64,000 bases of DNA from assembly GCA_002399405.1 (NCBI GenBank), contig DHDP01000016.1, forward strand, positions 62,001 to 126,000, read 5' to 3'. The number at the start of each line of letters is the position of its first letter. Positions within the stretch are counted from its first letter, which is position 1. The DNA comes from Treponema sp. UBA4873. Lineage in GTDB: Bacteria > Spirochaetota > Spirochaetia > Treponematales > Treponemataceae. Under the pieces are notes generated by a model. The model did not search any database. It was not told the origin of the DNA and worked only from the letters and a program-made list of their open reading frames with translations. This document shows positions 52,707 through 61,167 of the stretch, piece by piece. The translations under genes were made by a program, and so were the position numbers.

Positions 52707-52773
52707 AGGGAAAGTATAGTGTGATTTCAGAGAGGCGGCAACCGGCGGGGGATTTTCGGCTTCCGGCTCATAA

Positions 52774-52810
52774 GAAAGCGCCTGCAGTTTTTAAAACCGC
52801 AGGCGCTTTC
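52774..52810 (-). terminator. Terminator hairpin after the HU-like gene
   Basis: GAAAGCGCCTGC (52774-52785) pairs with GCAGGCGCTTTC (52799-52810). On the minus strand it is followed by TTATG, so the T tract is weak; on the plus strand it is followed by CCGTTTTAA. It most likely ends the HU-like transcript (gene stop at 52828). Confidence 0.75.
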
Positions 52811-52827
52811 CCGTTTTAAATGACTGC

Positions 52828-53592
52828 TTACACTACCGTGACGACGCTGCCGTAGAGCGCGGTTCGTACGAGAGTTTTATTAATTCTGCTGCCCGCTGCA
52901 CCTGCAGACGTTTTAATAATGAGGCGGTATGTTCCCGCAGTGACGCTTGAAGGCAGAAAAAAGGAAAGTGCCGTCGGTCTGTTCGTCTCTATTGCGCTTT
53001 CTTTTATCTGAATCCAGTCGGCGCCGGCGGAATTGTACGTGCCGTCTTCCGTGCACGGTGCAAAGAAGACTCCCGCGGCTGCTTCGTCTCCTGCGATGCG
53101 CAGCCTTGTTCCTGAAACGCGTACCGAATACCCCGCGGAAAGCACGTCTCCTTCCTGTTTCGTGTACAGATTCTTGAGTCCCGTGATTACCGGATCGGTA
53201 TTCTCCTGCTGCAGAGTGCTTATATCGACACCGGAAACCGCATCGCGTGCTTCCTGAGAAGGAGTGAAGTTTACCGAGATAGTCGTCTTCGATTCATCAT
53301 CTTTCTGCGGATACGCAATGAGGTAGAACGTACCGAGACCGAAAACATCGACCGCATTTCCCGCGCTGAGCTTGGTGATTACCGCTTCTTTGAGCAGCGT
53401 CGCACAGTACATGATCATATACGGATTAATACCCGTATCCTTCTTTTGAATTGTTGCGATGAGGCTCTCGATGTCGGCAGTTTTCCGCTGCACGCTGAGG
53501 TAGTCCGCCGCAGCCTCGTTGAAGTAGCTCTTGTGACGGGTCAGATTCACTCCCGATTCCGTGTCTTCATACGTAAGATTCATTTTGTTCAT
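52828..53592 (-). CDS. HU-like DNA-binding protein with C-terminal DUF4469-type domain
   Basis: A 254-residue protein. The N-terminal part (about residues 10-130) resembles the HU-like domain found in Bacteroidetes-type proteins: ESLIATIQKKDTGINPYMIM, then VFGLGTFYLIAY and VNFTPSQEARDAVSG. The C-terminal part is a beta-rich DUF4469-like domain (GTRLRIAGDEAAAGVFFAP, then FFLPSSVTAGTYRLIIKTS). AGGAG lies upstream of ATG 53592; ATG 53598 is equally possible. Long upstream in-frame sequence has no homology. It is next to an XRE repressor at an island border. Confidence 0.75.
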   Translation of the reverse strand: MNKMNLTYEDTESGVNLTRHKSYFNEAAADYLSVQRKTADIESLIATIQKKDTGINPYMIMYCATLLKEAVITKLSAGNAVDVFGLGTFYLIAYPQKDDESKTTISVNFTPSQEARDAVSGVDISTLQQENTDPVITGLKNLYTKQEGDVLSAGYSVRVSGTRLRIAGDEAAAGVFFAPCTEDGTYNSAGADWIQIKESAIETNRPTALSFFLPSSVTAGTYRLIIKTSAGAAGSRINKTLVRTALYGSVVTVV

Positions 53593-53753
53593 AGCCATAC
53601 TCTCCTGAAATAATTGTTGTCCGGGCATGCGGAACCGGCCGTTCCGACGGAACGGTTCCCTTTTCCGCTTGACAGACAGGCAGTTATGGCTGTACATTTC
53701 AATTGTCCGGATTGAACAGTACAGACACAGTCTGTTTTCTGTTTGTCTACAAG

Positions 53754-53791
53754 AGGCTGCCGTGCTTACCCGATAAGCAGACAGCCTTTTT
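53754..53791 (+). terminator. Terminator-like hairpin between HU-like and XRE genes
   Basis: AGGCTG (53754-53759) pairs with CAGCCT (53782-53787), with inner TGCTTA/TAAGCA, followed by five T on the plus strand. No plus-strand gene ends here. On the minus strand it lies just after the XRE gene and may still stop that transcript. Confidence 0.55.
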
Positions 53792-53800
53792 CGTTTGTCG

Positions 53801-54376
53801 TCATTTTTCCCCCCCGGCCTTCGCCCTTGATTTTTTATCAGCTTTATTTCTGAGCTTTTTCACATCCCTGCATGCCCTGCCGATTTCGGCCATTTCGTTC
53901 TGTATATCCTTCAGCTGCTTCTGCAGAGCGGAATATGCCTGATCGACTTCCTCCGGCGTTGCTGCGGAAAGCGCCTGCACCCGTCCGTGTTTTACCGCCA
54001 TGAATCCCTTGAGCTTGCCGCACAACTCCTCGACATCAGACGTATCAAGATACGGCAGCATGCACGTAAGATACACCGCCGTATGAATGAACAGCGGATT
54101 ATTGTGCAGCAGGCTCATGTCGAAGGCAATCGTTTTGTGGGGAGTACGGCTTTCAGCGAGAACAAGTTCCTCCACTTCATTCTCGTCAAGCTTATACACG
54201 CCGACAAGTTTCGACGAAAATCCTGCCGGGATCTCCCGCGAACCTGTTTCGATCGAAGCAAGATACGACGGCGAAACTTCAAGATGCTTTGCCATGACGG
54301 CGATCGTCTCGTCGCGGTCGATGCGGATTTTTTTGAGGTACTTCCCGTACGGTGTCGATTTTGAATCAAAAGTCAT
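53801..54376 (-). CDS. XRE-family transcriptional repressor
   Basis: A 191-residue regulator with an N-terminal helix-turn-helix (YLKKIRIDRDETIAVMAKHL, then EVSPSYLASIETGSREIP) and a helical C-terminal half with a coiled-coil-like stretch (QKQLKDIQNEMAEIGRACRD). GGGAGG precedes ATG 54376. Two palindromes lie in its promoter, so it is probably autoregulated. A role in controlling the neighbouring defence island is inferred only from position. Confidence 0.87.
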   Translation of the reverse strand: MTFDSKSTPYGKYLKKIRIDRDETIAVMAKHLEVSPSYLASIETGSREIPAGFSSKLVGVYKLDENEVEELVLAESRTPHKTIAFDMSLLHNNPLFIHTAVYLTCMLPYLDTSDVEELCGKLKGFMAVKHGRVQALSAATPEEVDQAYSALQKQLKDIQNEMAEIGRACRDVKKLRNKADKKSRAKAGGEK

Positions 54377-54414
54377 CTTCCGCCTCCCTTCAGCTGCACG
54401 CAGCCTGTATTGTG

Positions 54415-54464
54415 AATATAATACACAAATTGTGTGGTGTCAAGTAAAAAATCACAAATTGTGT
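54415..54464 (-). promoter_or_regulatory. XRE promoter with two CACAAATTGTG operators
   Basis: On the minus strand, -35 TTGACA (54438-54443), a 17-base spacer and -10 TATATT (54415-54420) form a strong promoter. ACACAAATTGTGT (54423-54435) sits in the spacer, and TCACAAATTGTGT (54452-54464) lies just upstream of the -35, 29 bases away centre to centre. A third, degenerate copy follows near 54474-54482. Confidence 0.85.
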
Positions 54465-54530
54465 AAAAAATATTCAATTTGTGCTGTGCAGTGGGACAGG
54501 GCACTTTGTTGCTGCGGCATATATTCCACT

Positions 54531-54622
54531 GTCAGGGAGGATGACGTTGGAACGTCAGGGAGGGTAACGTTGGAACGTCAGGGAGGGTAACGTTGGAACG
54601 TCAGGGTGGGTAACAGTGGAAT
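54531..54622. repeat. Four tandem copies of a 23-bp repeat
   Basis: The unit begins GTCAGGGAGGGTAACGTTGG and ends AAC. Copies 1 and 4 have substitutions (GAGGATGACG; GTGGGTAACAG), while copies 2 and 3 are identical. There are no spacers, so this is a minisatellite, not a CRISPR array. It lies directly beside the IS4-type transposase remnant and may represent that element's terminal region or an expanded target site. Confidence 0.85.
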
Positions 54623-54639
54623 GCAGCAGATTGCCCGAA

Positions 54640-54804
54640 CAAAAACGGCGAAATGCTGTCCATATCGGCGTTCTCATCAGATTCTGCTTTATCGTCTTGA
54701 AAAAAAGTTCAATCTGCCTGCGTTTCCGGTAAATCGACGCTGTCTTCGATGCGCTGCAGATGCGCATGTTCGCGAGCAGCACTACAGCCTTTCCTGTAAA
54801 TTCA
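54640..54804 (-). pseudogene. Remnant of an IS4-family transposase
   Basis: The minus-strand frame reads EFTGKAVVLLANMRICSASK, then ASIYRKRRQIELFFKTIKQN followed by LMRTPIWTAFRRF. The Y-(2)-R-x3-E-LFFK-x-IKQ stretch is the YREK signature of IS4-type transposases. Most of the gene is missing, and an internal deletion joins the QNL motif to a later TPIW segment. It marks an old insertion at the edge of the AT-rich defence island. Confidence 0.82.
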
Positions 54805-54857
54805 GGTCTTTTTATCAGTGATAGCGGCTGTCCGAATAATGTGTTATACTTGTTTAT

Positions 54858-54931
54858 GCCTGTAATTCCTTATGGGAAACTCTGGTGATACCGTTTTGTG
54901 TGGTAACTTAACTGTATCACGGATTACAGGC
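54858..54931. repeat. Nested inverted repeat upstream of the restriction enzyme gene
   Basis: GCCTGTAATTCC (54858-54869) faces GGATTACAGGC (54921-54931), and inside it GTGATAC (54885-54891) faces GTATCAC (54914-54920). The inner pair is perfect. It could be a leader RNA structure, a regulator site, or a small MITE-like insertion. It ends 68 bases before the ATG of the type ISP gene. The remaining gap from 54623 to 54999 holds the IS4 remnant and nothing else recognisable. Confidence 0.55.
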
Positions 54932-54999
54932 GTTAAATAGTACCTGTTTTATTCTGGACAGCAGTGTAAATATATTATTCTTAAAGGATTGAAAAATAT

Positions 55000-57900
55000 A
55001 TGACATTTAACGAAGTGTTAGCAAATTTCAGACAGACATCATTTACGGAACGGAATAAAGGCACGCGTTTTGAGCGTCTGATTGCGGCATGGTTCAGAAC
55101 AGATCCCCGGTTTAGCGAAAAACTTGAAAACGTCTGGATGTGGGAGGACTTTCCAGGCAGGAAGGACTTCGGCGGGAAAGATATCGGTATTGATCTTGTT
55201 GCAAAGACTGATATGGGCGACTACTGGGCAGTCCAGTGCAAGTGTTATGATGAAGATGCGTATATTGATAAGAGCCAGATAGATTCTTTTATTGCTGCTT
55301 CCGGTAAAACGTTTCTGAATGAAATTACCGGCGCTTCTACGAAATTTGCGGCACGGTACTGGGTTTCTACTTCGAATAACTGGAGTACCACTGCCGACGA
55401 GGAGATACAGAATCAGGATATTCCGTTCAAGCGGATTACGTTATCCGATTTGCAGGATTCTCCGGCTGACTGGCAGAAACTGTCTGACGGACTTGAAGGG
55501 AAGTCCGCGCTTGTAGAAGGAAAGAAACCGTTTGAGCATCAGCTTACGGCAGTTTCAAGGGCAGGTGACTATTTTGCAAACCATGACCGCGGCAAGATGA
55601 TAATGGCGTGCGGGACGGGTAAGACCTATACGGCCGAACTTATTGCAGAGCGGCTGCTAAATGGAAAAGGTCTTGTGCTGTTCATGGTTCCGTCTATTGC
55701 GCTTTTGGGGCAGACGCTGAACGCATGGTGTGCAGATGCAAAGAAACCGATAAAAGCGGTGTGCATCTGCTCCGATTCAAAGGCGAGCCGCAAGATTAAC
55801 AAGGATGCCGATTTTACGCTTGACTCGACGGTTGATCTGGCGCTTCCCGCAAGTACGGATGCTGATTCTGTTAAAAAGCAGCTTCTTGCCTATCGTGATT
55901 ACGACGGACTTGTCGTTGTATTTTCAACGTACCAGTCTGTAGATGCCGTAGGGGACGCGCAGAAGGCTATCCTGAAAGAAACGGACAATGAATACGGCGT
56001 GTTCGGTTTAATTATCTGCGACGAAGCTCACCGGACGACCGGTGTAAAAATTTCTACCGATGACGAAAGCAGTTTTATTAAAATCCATAAAGATGAAAAC
56101 GTGCGGGGCAGAAAGCGTCTGTATATGACGGCGACACCGCGTCTGTATGCCGACAGTGCAAAGATAAAAGCGAAGACTAACGAAAAGATAGATTACCTGT
56201 GTTCAATGGACGATGAATCCATGTACGGGGAAGAGTTCTACCGTGTCAGTTTCAGCTATGCCGTTGAACATGAACTGCTCACCGATTATAAAGTACTCGT
56301 TCTGACGGTCAGCGAGAAAGACCTGCCAGCATCTGTCATTCAGGACATAAAAGACGGTTCAACAACTGAAGTCACGACAAACTATGATGATGCAAGCCGC
56401 CTGGTGGGTGTTGTAAACGGTCTTTCAAAGCTTTTGAAAGATGATGAAGGCAAAACGTGGGATGCGGACCCGTGCCTTATGAAACGGGCCGTTGCGTTCT
56501 GTCCGAAAATCGGACGTGAGGATGTTGCAGGCAGTTCAAAAAATATTGCAGCGGTATTACCGGTCATCTCAAAGCACGTCATCGATGAAGCGGCGCCGGA
56601 ACAGAGAGAACATATTGTCAGCGTAGAAGCAAGACATATTGACGGTACGATGGACAGCCAGAAGCGCAGCGAAATAGTGAACTGGCTCAGTGAAGACAGC
56701 GACAATCCCAAGGAATGCCGGGTTGTCACGAACGTCCGCTGCCTTTCAGAAGGTGTCGACGTACCGAGCCTTGACGCCGTCATGTTTCTTTCCGCACGCA
56801 ACAGCCAGGTTGACGTGGTTCAGTCTGTAGGCCGGGTCATGCGCAACTTTCGTAAAGGCCAGCCGGGAGAAAAGAAATACGGCTATATCATTATTCCGAT
56901 CGTCGTTCCGACCGGCGTCAAAGCTGAAGAAGCGCTTGATAAGAATGATTACTTCGATGTCGTCTGGTCGATTCTGAACGCACTGCGCTCTCATGATGAC
57001 CGCTTTGAGGCAAAAGTTCAGGCCATCAATCTGAACAAAAAGAAGACTGATACGGGTATCCTTTTCAGCCGCGGCGGATTCAGAACTGATGATAAAGGCA
57101 GCGGCGAAGATACTGAAAATCATACACCGACGGATACAGAGATTGCGCAGCAGCTCATACTCGACTTTGACGGTATGAAGCAGGGCATTTATGCCAAACT
57201 CGTGGAAAAATGCGGTGACCGTCTGTACTGGGAAAACTGGTCGAAAGAAATCGGCAAAATTGCGTATAAGTTTATCGAGCGTATTTCCGGTTTAATACAG
57301 CAGGGAAAGCATAAAGAAGCGTTCGAGAATTATCTGAAGGATTTACAAAAGAATATAAATCCGAGTGTCGATGAAGGGCAGGCAATCGAGATGCTTGCAC
57401 AGCACATGATTACGCGCCCGATATTCGATGCCCTTTTTGAAAAATACGAGTTTGTAAAGAACAATCCGGTAAGCCGTTCAATGCAGGGAATGATTGATCT
57501 GCTGCAGGGAGAGGCATTCGACAAGGACACCGACATCCTTGAAAAGTTCTACGAGTCGGTGCGGACGACAGTCGGTAAAATAGATAACCTTGAAGGGAAA
57601 CAGGTCATCATCAAGAACCTGTACGAAAAATTCTTTAAGGGCGCGTTCCCGAAGACGGTTGAAAAGCTGGGAATCGTCTATACGCCGGTTGAATGTGTCG
57701 ATTTTATAATCCGCAGCGTCGATGACATTTTAAAGGCCGAATTTAATACAAGCCTTACCGAAAAGAACGTGCATATCCTTGATCCGTTTACCGGAACAGG
57801 AACGTTCATTACGCGCCTTCTGCAGTCGGGGCTGATAAAACCTGAAGACATGGAGCGCAAGTACCGTGAAGAAATCCACTGCAACGAGATAGTTCTTCTT

Positions 57901-60078
57901 GCGTACTATATTGCGGATGTAAATATTGAGAGCGTATTTTACGAGTTGCGGCAGAACACAGTTCATAACGGGCCTTCTAACGAAAAGCCGCAGTCCGATA
58001 CGCAGCATACAGCATACATACCTTTCGACGGCATCTGTCTGACCGATACATTCGAACTGGCGGAAAGTCACAGCGAACTGTTCAGCGAAGTGTTTCAGGA
58101 AAACAGTGAGCGCGTAAACAGACAGCAGAAAGCTCCGGTACGTGTTATCATCGGAAACCCGCCGTATTCTGCAAAACAAGGTTCTGCAAACGATAATACA
58201 CAGAATCTATCATATGAAAAACTTGATTCTAGAATTGCAGAAACGTATGCAGCCGGTACTGATGCCACAAACAAAAACTCTCTGTACGATACGTATATAA
58301 AGGCTTTCCGTTGGGCAAGTGACAGGATTCCAGAAAATGAAGGCGGTGTCATCGGTTTTATAAGTAACGGTGCATGGCTTGACGGTAATTCGCAGGATGG
58401 TATGAGGAAGTGCCTTGAAGAAGAATTTTCAAGCATCTATGTATTTAATCTTCGCGGTAATCAGCGTACAAGCGGGGAACTTTCCAGAAAAGAAGGAGGC
58501 AAGATATTCGGTTCCGGAAGTCGTACGCCGATTTCAATTACGCTGCTTGTAAAGAATCCCTTAAAGAAAACCGGAAAGGCTACCATCTATTATCATGATA
58601 TCGGTGATTACCTTAACCGTGAAAAGAAGCTGGGCATCATCAAGAATTTTGAATCTGTTGCAAATAAGAAAATGCAATGGAATATCATTACTCCGACTGA
58701 AAAAAGTGACTGGATTAATCAGAGAGATTATGTATTTGATAACCTGATATTGATTGGTGACAAGGATAATAAAGAGAATACGAAAACTTGGTTTACTCGA
58801 AATTATGCGAGAGGAATAGGAACCTCAAGAGATCCTTGGGCATATAATTTTTCTAAGAGAACTTGTTTGTTTTCAATGAAAAAATCAAATGATTTTTTTA
58901 ACCAACAGCGGATAACTTTTCAAAAAGCAAAAGAAAAAAACACAAATCTAGTTGTTGAAGATTTTATAGATACTGATAATAGAAAAATCAGTTGGAGCAG
59001 AGCATATAGAAATGATATTCAAAAAAATAGAGAACATGTTTTTGATGAAAAATACATAAATATAGGTATGTATAGACCATTTTGTAAACAAATACTTTAT
59101 TTTGATAAAAATGTTCTTAATGATGTTGGTCCAATAAATGATATGTTTCCTACTTTGGAAACAAAAAATATTGTAATTTGTGTAAGTGGAATGGGAGGAA
59201 CGAAAGAAAAATCTGTATTTATCACAAAAGAAATACCCGATTTGAATATATTAGACTCAGGAACACAATGTTTCCCGCTCTACTACTATGAGGAAAATAA
59301 AGATACGACAAAGTCTTTATTTGATGAAGAAACAAACAACAAGTACATCCGCCGTGACGGCATTACCGACTGGATTCTCAAAGAAGTACGCAGCCGTTTT
59401 CCGGGCAGCGGCAGGGCTTTGACGAAAGAACATATCTTCTATTATGTATACGGCATTCTCCATTCAAAACAGTACCGCGAACGTTTTGCAAACGATCTGA
59501 AAAAATCACTGCCGCGTATTCCTGTTGTCGATGATGTAAATACCTTCATGGACTTTTACAATGCAGGGAAAAAACTTGCAGACCTTCACCTGAACTACGA
59601 AGAAGTTCCGGCATATGAGGGCGTTACTGTTGAAGCACTCACGTCTGTTTCATATCAGATAAAATCAGAAAAACCGGTACTGAATTACGGAGAGCTTATC
59701 GCAGCAGACGCGGGTTTTACAAAGCAAAACCCGGTAAGCACGTCGGAAGATGTGCGACAGTATTACGAAGTAGATAAGATGCGCTTCCCTTCAAAAGGTA
59801 AAAAAGACACTATTATCTACAACCACTACATCACCATAAAAAATATTCCTGAAAAGGCGTACGACTATGTTGTAAACGGCAAGAGTGCAATCGAATGGAT
59901 TATGGAACGCTATGCTGTCACCGTCGATAAAGACAGTCAAATAAAGAATGACCCGAACGACTGGAGTAAAGAACACAATAAGCCGCGGTATATATTGGAT
60001 TTGCTGCTGAGTGTAATTAACGTGAGTGTGCAGACGGTGGATATTGTGAATGCGCTGCCGGTGGTGAAGGTGGAATAA
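55000..60078 (+). CDS. Type ISP restriction-modification enzyme (single polypeptide)
   Basis: A 1692-residue protein with all activities in one chain. The N-terminal Mrr-like PD-(D/E)XK nuclease has E25, D65 (DIGIDL) and Q79-C-K81. The SF2 helicase has MACGTGKTYTA near 203 and ICDEAHRTTG near 338. The gamma-type adenine methyltransferase has DPFTGTGTF near 926 and GNPPY near 1052. The target-recognition region is C-terminal. This is the LlaGI/LlaBIII architecture. Codons in 58660-59340 (about residues 1220-1447) are strongly AT-rich, while both sides match the rest of the gene, so the target-recognition part may have been exchanged. AAAGGA precedes ATG 55000. Confidence 0.93.
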   Translation: MTFNEVLANFRQTSFTERNKGTRFERLIAAWFRTDPRFSEKLENVWMWEDFPGRKDFGGKDIGIDLVAKTDMGDYWAVQCKCYDEDAYIDKSQIDSFIAASGKTFLNEITGASTKFAARYWVSTSNNWSTTADEEIQNQDIPFKRITLSDLQDSPADWQKLSDGLEGKSALVEGKKPFEHQLTAVSRAGDYFANHDRGKMIMACGTGKTYTAELIAERLLNGKGLVLFMVPSIALLGQTLNAWCADAKKPIKAVCICSDSKASRKINKDADFTLDSTVDLALPASTDADSVKKQLLAYRDYDGLVVVFSTYQSVDAVGDAQKAILKETDNEYGVFGLIICDEAHRTTGVKISTDDESSFIKIHKDENVRGRKRLYMTATPRLYADSAKIKAKTNEKIDYLCSMDDESMYGEEFYRVSFSYAVEHELLTDYKVLVLTVSEKDLPASVIQDIKDGSTTEVTTNYDDASRLVGVVNGLSKLLKDDEGKTWDADPCLMKRAVAFCPKIGREDVAGSSKNIAAVLPVISKHVIDEAAPEQREHIVSVEARHIDGTMDSQKRSEIVNWLSEDSDNPKECRVVTNVRCLSEGVDVPSLDAVMFLSARNSQVDVVQSVGRVMRNFRKGQPGEKKYGYIIIPIVVPTGVKAEEALDKNDYFDVVWSILNALRSHDDRFEAKVQAINLNKKKTDTGILFSRGGFRTDDKGSGEDTENHTPTDTEIAQQLILDFDGMKQGIYAKLVEKCGDRLYWENWSKEIGKIAYKFIERISGLIQQGKHKEAFENYLKDLQKNINPSVDEGQAIEMLAQHMITRPIFDALFEKYEFVKNNPVSRSMQGMIDLLQGEAFDKDTDILEKFYESVRTTVGKIDNLEGKQVIIKNLYEKFFKGAFPKTVEKLGIVYTPVECVDFIIRSVDDILKAEFNTSLTEKNVHILDPFTGTGTFITRLLQSGLIKPEDMERKYREEIHCNEIVLLAYYIADVNIESVFYELRQNTVHNGPSNEKPQSDTQHTAYIPFDGICLTDTFELAESHSELFSEVFQENSERVNRQQKAPVRVIIGNPPYSAKQGSANDNTQNLSYEKLDSRIAETYAAGTDATNKNSLYDTYIKAFRWASDRIPENEGGVIGFISNGAWLDGNSQDGMRKCLEEEFSSIYVFNLRGNQRTSGELSRKEGGKIFGSGSRTPISITLLVKNPLKKTGKATIYYHDIGDYLNREKKLGIIKNFESVANKKMQWNIITPTEKSDWINQRDYVFDNLILIGDKDNKENTKTWFTRNYARGIGTSRDPWAYNFSKRTCLFSMKKSNDFFNQQRITFQKAKEKNTNLVVEDFIDTDNRKISWSRAYRNDIQKNREHVFDEKYINIGMYRPFCKQILYFDKNVLNDVGPINDMFPTLETKNIVICVSGMGGTKEKSVFITKEIPDLNILDSGTQCFPLYYYEENKDTTKSLFDEETNNKYIRRDGITDWILKEVRSRFPGSGRALTKEHIFYYVYGILHSKQYRERFANDLKKSLPRIPVVDDVNTFMDFYNAGKKLADLHLNYEEVPAYEGVTVEALTSVSYQIKSEKPVLNYGELIAADAGFTKQNPVSTSEDVRQYYEVDKMRFPSKGKKDTIIYNHYITIKNIPEKAYDYVVNGKSAIEWIMERYAVTVDKDSQIKNDPNDWSKEHNKPRYILDLLLSVINVSVQTVDIVNALPVVKVE

Positions 60079-60094
60079 GAGGGGGAGAAAATTT

Positions 60095-61144
60095 ATGGAA
60101 GGAAAAATAATAGAATCTGCACTTGAGCAAATGAAAAATTTTGTAATTGATTTCAAAGATGAAAATAAATTGAGTGACTTTTTATCACTTATCAAACAAA
60201 TAAGTAAAGACGAATGTTTTGCGGAAGATAAAAAGAATGTTTTATGTGAATATAATACAGAAGAAGATAGAGTAATTTTTGTATATAGGAAAATAATTTA
60301 TTGGCTATTAAAAATGTCTCCTGAATGGAAAGATGAAATACAAAAGGAAGAATGTTCTGATGTAGATAACGAGTCAATAACAATTCGGGGACAAATGGAA
60401 GAGTATATTTATAGAGGTGTTGCATTTCAATATGAAAAGGGTATGACTTTGTATTATAAAAATTTTTTATCAAAAGATTTACAGAAAAAATTTGAGCAAA
60501 TGCTAGATTTTATAGGAAACGAATTATGTTCATATAATATGAATTTAGTTTATACAAAAAAAATATTAGACTATTTAGAAGAATTTAAAATAAAAGGTAT
60601 CTATCCAGCACAGAATATTTTTCTTTATCAATATTTGAATACAAGTACTGCAGAGATGATATTAATTTTAACGAAATTATTTGCGAAAGAAAGTTATAAA
60701 CGAAGAAATAATATTGGTTTTGGTTATATAAAAGAATTCTTGTTGCGTAATACTCAAAACCAAGAAGTAAATTCTATTATTAGAGATAATATTGCAAATT
60801 TACTTATAGAAGGTGAAAATTTAACTTCTGACCTAAATAAGAAGAGAGATTCCTATATTGCACATTATGATAATTTAAATAAAATGAAAAAATCATTGTT
60901 AATACCTGTAACTTATGAAAAATTAGAAAATCTTTTTAATTTAGAGACTCAAATTTTAGAAAAAATATCCTTTTCTTATTTTGAGCGAAAAAATCTAGCA
61001 TATAGAAAACTTATACAAGCACAAGGATTTCAAAAGGCTGTTTGTGGTTCTTTTTTTGTCTCTAACGACAAGTGTGATTTAGATTTATATCTGGATCTAT
61101 TACGAAGTATTTTTAAAGGTGTGAATAAGGATGTAATGTCCTGA
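60095..61144 (+). CDS. Unknown AT-rich protein with HEPN-like RxxxxxH motif
   Basis: A 349-residue, mostly helical cytoplasmic protein that I do not recognise by family. The motif KRDSYIAHYDN contains R251 and H257 with five residues between, the arrangement of the R-x4-6-H catalytic pair of HEPN ribonucleases and similar to AbiU2-type proteins. It lies between the type ISP enzyme and the ABC-3C genes, in the same direction. A role as a defence effector or as an extra component of either system is inference. Codon use is strongly AT-rich. Confidence 0.6.
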   Translation: MEGKIIESALEQMKNFVIDFKDENKLSDFLSLIKQISKDECFAEDKKNVLCEYNTEEDRVIFVYRKIIYWLLKMSPEWKDEIQKEECSDVDNESITIRGQMEEYIYRGVAFQYEKGMTLYYKNFLSKDLQKKFEQMLDFIGNELCSYNMNLVYTKKILDYLEEFKIKGIYPAQNIFLYQYLNTSTAEMILILTKLFAKESYKRRNNIGFGYIKEFLLRNTQNQEVNSIIRDNIANLLIEGENLTSDLNKKRDSYIAHYDNLNKMKKSLLIPVTYEKLENLFNLETQILEKISFSYFERKNLAYRKLIQAQGFQKAVCGSFFVSNDKCDLDLYLDLLRSIFKGVNKDVMS

Positions 61145-61167
61145 AATGCTAAAAAGGGGGGAATAAA

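Noticed and set aside
54531..54622. CRISPR array
   Set aside because: The repeats are directly adjacent with no spacers and no cas genes nearby; this is a tandem minisatellite.
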